Source of the DNA: Phaseolus vulgaris | Taxonomy: Eukaryota > Streptophyta > Magnoliopsida > Fabales > Fabaceae | Direction of reading: 5' to 3' | NCBI RefSeq assembly: GCF_000499845.2 | Contig: NW_027174113.1 | Coordinates: 85,741 to 149,740, forward strand | Length of the DNA stretch: 64,000 bases | Part shown: positions 60,596-64,000 of the stretch, in pieces | How the letters are laid out: each line of letters opens with the position of its first letter | How positions within the stretch are numbered: position 1 is the stretch's first letter | The notes under the pieces: generated by a model | The model's database searches: none | What the model saw: only the letters and a program-made list of their open reading frames with translations | Told to the model about the DNA's origin: nothing | Translations under genes and position numbers: made by a program

Positions 60596-60849
60596 CTAGA
60601 AAATGCCACCCACGCGAAGAAACCCAGAAAGGGAGAGAAAAGAGCGGAGAAGGACGAAGGAGCGAAAAGAATGCAGAAATGTGGAAACATAAACAGTCCC
60701 AGGCAGTTCAATACACAGCGATGCAACGCGATGAAGAAGAAGAGTCATGGAGGTAGAAAAATCATACCTTTGAGTATCGAAGTAGGGAAGGAATGGAAGT
60801 GAGAAGGAGAGAGCAGGGATTGCAGAGAAAGAGCTCGAAGGAGATAAAC
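60596..60849 (-). other. B3 long antisense gene, 5'-UTR intron right part and first exon
   Basis: Homologous to 58617-58855 of B2. It has the minus-strand donor CAAAG/GTATGATTTTT near 60777 and continues to the R2 insertion. Confidence 0.6.
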
Positions 60850-61840
60850 TGATGTGATTCCACTAGCCATATAGAGAAAGGTTCTTGACCTTCTTAGGAA
60901 TCACCTTGAGTTGGACATTATAAAGGCACTTTTCTTAGAGTTGGATCATTGTTCTAAGACAAGAACTCACCAAAAACTAGTACCAAATCCCAAACTCATT
61001 TGGATGAACCAATTATAGTCAAATTGAACCGAACAAATGAGCAAGAAAAGCAAAGGAACAAGATGAATGGACAGAATTATAGAACTGCCGAACCAAAAAC
61101 TCATAAAAACAGCAAGAACATCTAACCAAAACTCAAGAACACAAGCTAACACAAACAATAGAAAGAGGAGAAAGGAAGGAGAGAAGAAATGCTCATGAAG
61201 ATGGAAGGAGGATGGATGATCTCGCCACTAGAAGTGTGGAATGCTCCTAGATGAGAGTGATGCCGCCACTTGAGGACTCCATTGATCCATCAAGATAAGA
61301 CTAGAGAAGAAGGCTCAAAGCTCTCCAAAGTTCATTCAAAATTTGAGTAGAGTTTTCTTAGATTAATTCCAATCTGAAAAATACAAAGAGAGCACCTCTA
61401 TTTATAGCCTAAGGTGCTGAAATATAAGCTACACAAATTCAAAAAACTCCCTCCCAAAAAGCTTCTAGAATTTGCGCCTAAAACAAAGCATGAGGAAGGT
61501 GTGACCTCTTCCTTCACTTTGGCACCTCCTTTTCTACTCCTACACCTATCTACTAACACACCCCCCCCCCTAAGACTCCTAACTAAAGACTAAAAGATGC
61601 TTTAACAATAGAGGTTTCTAATGTTTCCCTCTAAGCACCTTCAACAATATTCTTTATTATTTAATACTTGGCCTTGCCCTTCATGAGATGAACTTGGGCT
61701 TTTTGGGCTTTGGCCTTCTTGAGCTTGGGCTTGGGCTTTAGGCCTCATCTTTTGCAAAGAATAATAAGAAGAACTTTAAATGTGAGGGCGAATGATCTTG
61801 TCCTTCATTATTAAAAGCCTTCTTTATTTGATTCGCATCA
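60850..61840 (-). mobile_element. R2: solo LTR of the R family
   Basis: 991 bp with TGATG...CATCA ends, same orientation as R1. Flanks TAAAC (60845-60849) and TGAAC (61841-61845) are a 5 bp duplication with one change; the uninterrupted B2 sequence reads GATGAACAGTGCGG here. TATA box on the minus strand at 61398-61406. GGGCTT-rich hexamer stretch near 61690-61745; C10 tract at 61561-61570. Confidence 0.85.
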
Positions 61841-62240
61841 TGAACAGTGCGGGAATGCAGAGAAAGTGGATGAAATAGGGGTTTTGAGCGCGGGGTTTTG
61901 GGTAACTTCAACGTTACATTTGCAACCCAAGACGCGCTAATTTGGGACCGTGCGAATGACCCGCGTGTCAAAGGATTAGGCGCTCAATGGGAGCGCAAGA
62001 GACTTTTGAGGTTGACCGCGTGATGAACCACGTGGCACGCGATTAAGCGTGGCCCCAGAAGGTGTTACCTTCCCCGCTTCAGAGGATGTCCAATCAGCCA
62101 TTAAGAGCACCCCAATGGTTCAGAGAATGTCGCGTCAATGGTTTGGGGAGTGTCACGTCAGCAAGAATGACACGTCACCAAGGTGCCACGTGGATGGTGT
62201 GGGCGAGGCCCTATTCTTTTCGCTGAAGACAAGTCATCAG
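61841..62240. other. B3 3' region upstream of polypurine tract
   Basis: Homologous to 58850-59255 of B2. Contains the CCACGTGG G-box at 62028-62035; no gene. Confidence 0.65.
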
Positions 62241-62259
62241 CTTAAGACTGGGGGACTTG
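62241..62259 (+). other. B3 polypurine tract
   Basis: CTTAAGACTGGGGGACTTG before the 3' LTR; one base differs from the tract in B2. Confidence 0.83.
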
Positions 62260-63389
62260 TGTACCGTCCCGTACCCTGGCGTTGACAAGTCAAGGTCAAA
62301 GCCAACGTCGGGGTCAAAGTCAACATAAGGCGTCGCCTAGGTGAAGCGACGCCAAGTGCAAGCGTCGTCATGGCGGGGCGTCGCCAAGAGGAAGCGTCGC
62401 CAAGATAAGACGTCGCCTAGAGCAGGCGTCGCCAAGGTAAATGTCACAAAAGCAAGGCAACCACAGTGTTGCTCCCCGATACCCATGGGTAGGAAAGACC
62501 GTGGAGGGAGTGACGCCGTGGGAAGGCCTCAAACCCCTCAAACCCGGGGTAGCATTAAAGAGAAGAGAAAGGTGGCTTCAAGGCCATAGTAATAGTGCCA
62601 GTGGAGAGCAATCGGACTCGTGAAGTGCCCGTGTCGCCCCAGAGAAGCCCTTGGGATAGTTACGGCTCATGAGAAGGGTCACGCCCAAGGGTAGCCAGGT
62701 GCAGGGTACGAGAGGAAGGTAGATACGCTCTCAAAGTGAGTGACTAGATGTTTGGGGGCATGAGTTGGCACCCAAAAAGTCACCCCTTGCGCAGATGCAC
62801 TCCCAGGTAGGAGGACTCACATGAGGAAATACCCCCAAGTGGGGTCACGGTGCTGTGAGGCCCTCCACGTGTAATAGCAGCCAATCAGAATAGAAACGTC
62901 AATTTGTCAGGTATAAGGTAATTAAAGCTATTTAATAAAGTTTACGTTTCGAGCGTTAAGGTACTTTAAATGCTCCAAGCGATTTAAACGTCTTAAAGGC
63001 GCAGAACGTTTCATAACCTTAAATGCGCTTTAAGACGCTTTAAATGGTATAGTAGTTTAAATAGAACCTTGGACGTGGGAAAACAGGGTTCGAACTTTTG
63101 GCAAATTTTCCCAGAACACACTCTACTTGTTTGCTCGAGCCTGCAGGCTACGCACAAGGGACTAGAGAAGGATTGTTTGCCAGAACGAGAAAATATACAA
63201 TATAGACAGTTTCTTTTGACCACCTTCAGAGTGCCACTCACGGTGCTCCGATACGGAGGTGTAGAGTTTTTGGTGTTTCTTGCTAGCTGACTTGAGCGTC
63301 GGAGTGCAAACGGCCGCTAGGGCGCCCTTTTGTCCTTCTTTGCAGGAATCCATAGGTAGCCAGTAGGAAGGTGTCCCTAGCTGACGGGT
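62260..63389 (+). repeat. B3 3' LTR, interrupted by R3
   Basis: Begins TGTACCGTCCCGTACCCTGG and follows the B LTR to CCCTAGCTGACGGG, about 40 bp short of the usual end, where the R3 LTR starts. The remainder and the B3 target duplication lie outside the window. Confidence 0.85.
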
Positions 63390-64000
63390 TGATGAGAATC
63401 AAATAAAGGAGGCTTTTATTAATGGAGGAAGAGGACATCCACCTTCACATTTGAAGTTCTTCCTTCTAGTCTTCTCAAAATTAAAAGAAGACATAAAATA
63501 AAAGATGAGCCCAAACCCAAAGCCCAAGCCAAGCCCAAGAAGGCCAAAGCCCAAAGAGCCCAAGTCCATCCATGAGGGCAAGGCCAAGCTTGAAATACTC
63601 TTGTATAGTTTTAGGAGGTGTGGTTATTAAATAAAGGAGTGTGAAAATGTAAAATAAAGTCACATTGTCCATGTGACTTAGGAGAGTGGTGTAGGTGTAG
63701 TTTTTAGGAGTGTCATAGTAGAAAAAGGTCACACCTCCCATGTGACTTGTTTTGGTGGGAATTTCAAATGAGTTTATTTGAAATTTTCCACCTATTTTTC
63801 AGCACCTCTAGGCTATAAATAAAGGTGCTTAGCTTGTACAATTCAAATTGAAATGAGAGTAAAGAAACTATACTCAATTTTTGAGTGAGCATTGGAGAGC
63901 TTTTGAGCCTTCTTCTCTAGTCTTATCTTGAAGGATCCATGGTGTCCTCAAGTGGCGGCAGCACACTCATCTAGGAGCAACCATCCTTCTAGTGGCGTGA
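63390..64000 (+). mobile_element. R3: R-family LTR, partial, runs off window
   Basis: Starts TGATGAGAATCAAATAAAGG, the reverse complement of the R1 end. It contains a CCCAAG/CCCAAAGC hexamer-like stretch (63508-63567) and TATAAATA at 63814-63821. Whether it is a solo LTR or the start of a full element cannot be seen. Confidence 0.82.

Larger units (their letters stand above)
22966..64000 (+). mobile_element. Element B3: Tat-lineage retrotransposon, host of all later insertions, runs off window
   Basis: Plus-oriented B-family element in pieces: 5' LTR remnant 22966-23678, gag 23679-24884, protease to integrase 39847-43696, short antisense gene 44143-45109, long antisense gene 46523-48871, its 5'-UTR region 60591-60849, 3' region 61841-62259, and 3' LTR 62260-63389 interrupted by an R-family LTR. 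Insertions R1, B1, B2, R2 and R3 separate the parts. The pieces are consistent in order, strand and family, and each break coincides with an element boundary. It is older than B1 and B2, judged by its many stops. Confidence 0.85.

Overview
This window is plant nuclear DNA, probably from a dicot: a solid block of nested transposable elements with no recognisable single-copy host gene. The evidence is a plant-type Helitron (Rep plus Pif1-like helicase, hairpin and CTRR end), a Ty1/copia element primed by initiator tRNA-Met, and several Ty3/gypsy elements of the Tat lineage. The Tat elements have two RNase H domains, a tRNA-Lys type primer site and spliced genes on the antisense strand. I cannot name the species.

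Layout. From before base 1 to 8220 runs a decayed Helitron whose 3' tail holds a 2.07 kb internally deleted copia element (5821-7891, target duplication AAAAC). Element A (8238-20307, minus, duplication GTATA) is a 12.07 kb Tat element lying 17 bp beyond the Helitron end. Next come a degenerate solo LTR (20391-22500) containing another solo LTR (20804-22029, CAACC), then about 460 bp of AT-rich sequence.

Element B3 (Tat, plus) runs from 22966 past the end of the window and hosts everything else. An R-family LTR plus a stub of its interior (24885-39846, minus) sits in its protease region. Complete element B1 (26114-39773, minus, GAAGA) sits inside that LTR. Complete element B2 (48951-60590, plus, AAACC) sits inside the 5'-UTR intron of B3's long antisense gene. 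A solo R LTR (60850-61840) lies in the B3 3' region, and a third R copy (63390 onward, plus) interrupts the B3 3' LTR.

Gene organisation. Each Tat element encodes gag, protease, reverse transcriptase, RNase H, a second RNase H and integrase on its sense strand. Between integrase and the 3' LTR lie genes on the opposite strand. A has one such gene; the B family has two: a long one (N-terminal domain, acidic/basic patch, coiled coil, conserved C-terminal tail) and a short one (N-terminal domain plus a small charged tail). All have an intron at the same place after the N-terminal domain, and the long form has a 5'-UTR intron. The N-terminal domain resembles the plant family called putative gypsy type transposon (Transposase_28). 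Extra antisense ORFs are known in Tat elements. What looks less ordinary is the B-family pair with an LTR-like segment between its members, as if two element 3' ends had been joined.

No copy has a complete sense coding set. B1 has a frameshift, two stops and YVDN in place of YVDD; B2 lacks about 165 codons of RT; B3 has many stops; A has frameshifts and a stop. The short antisense gene of B2 (288 aa predicted) is the only spliced gene that looks undamaged.
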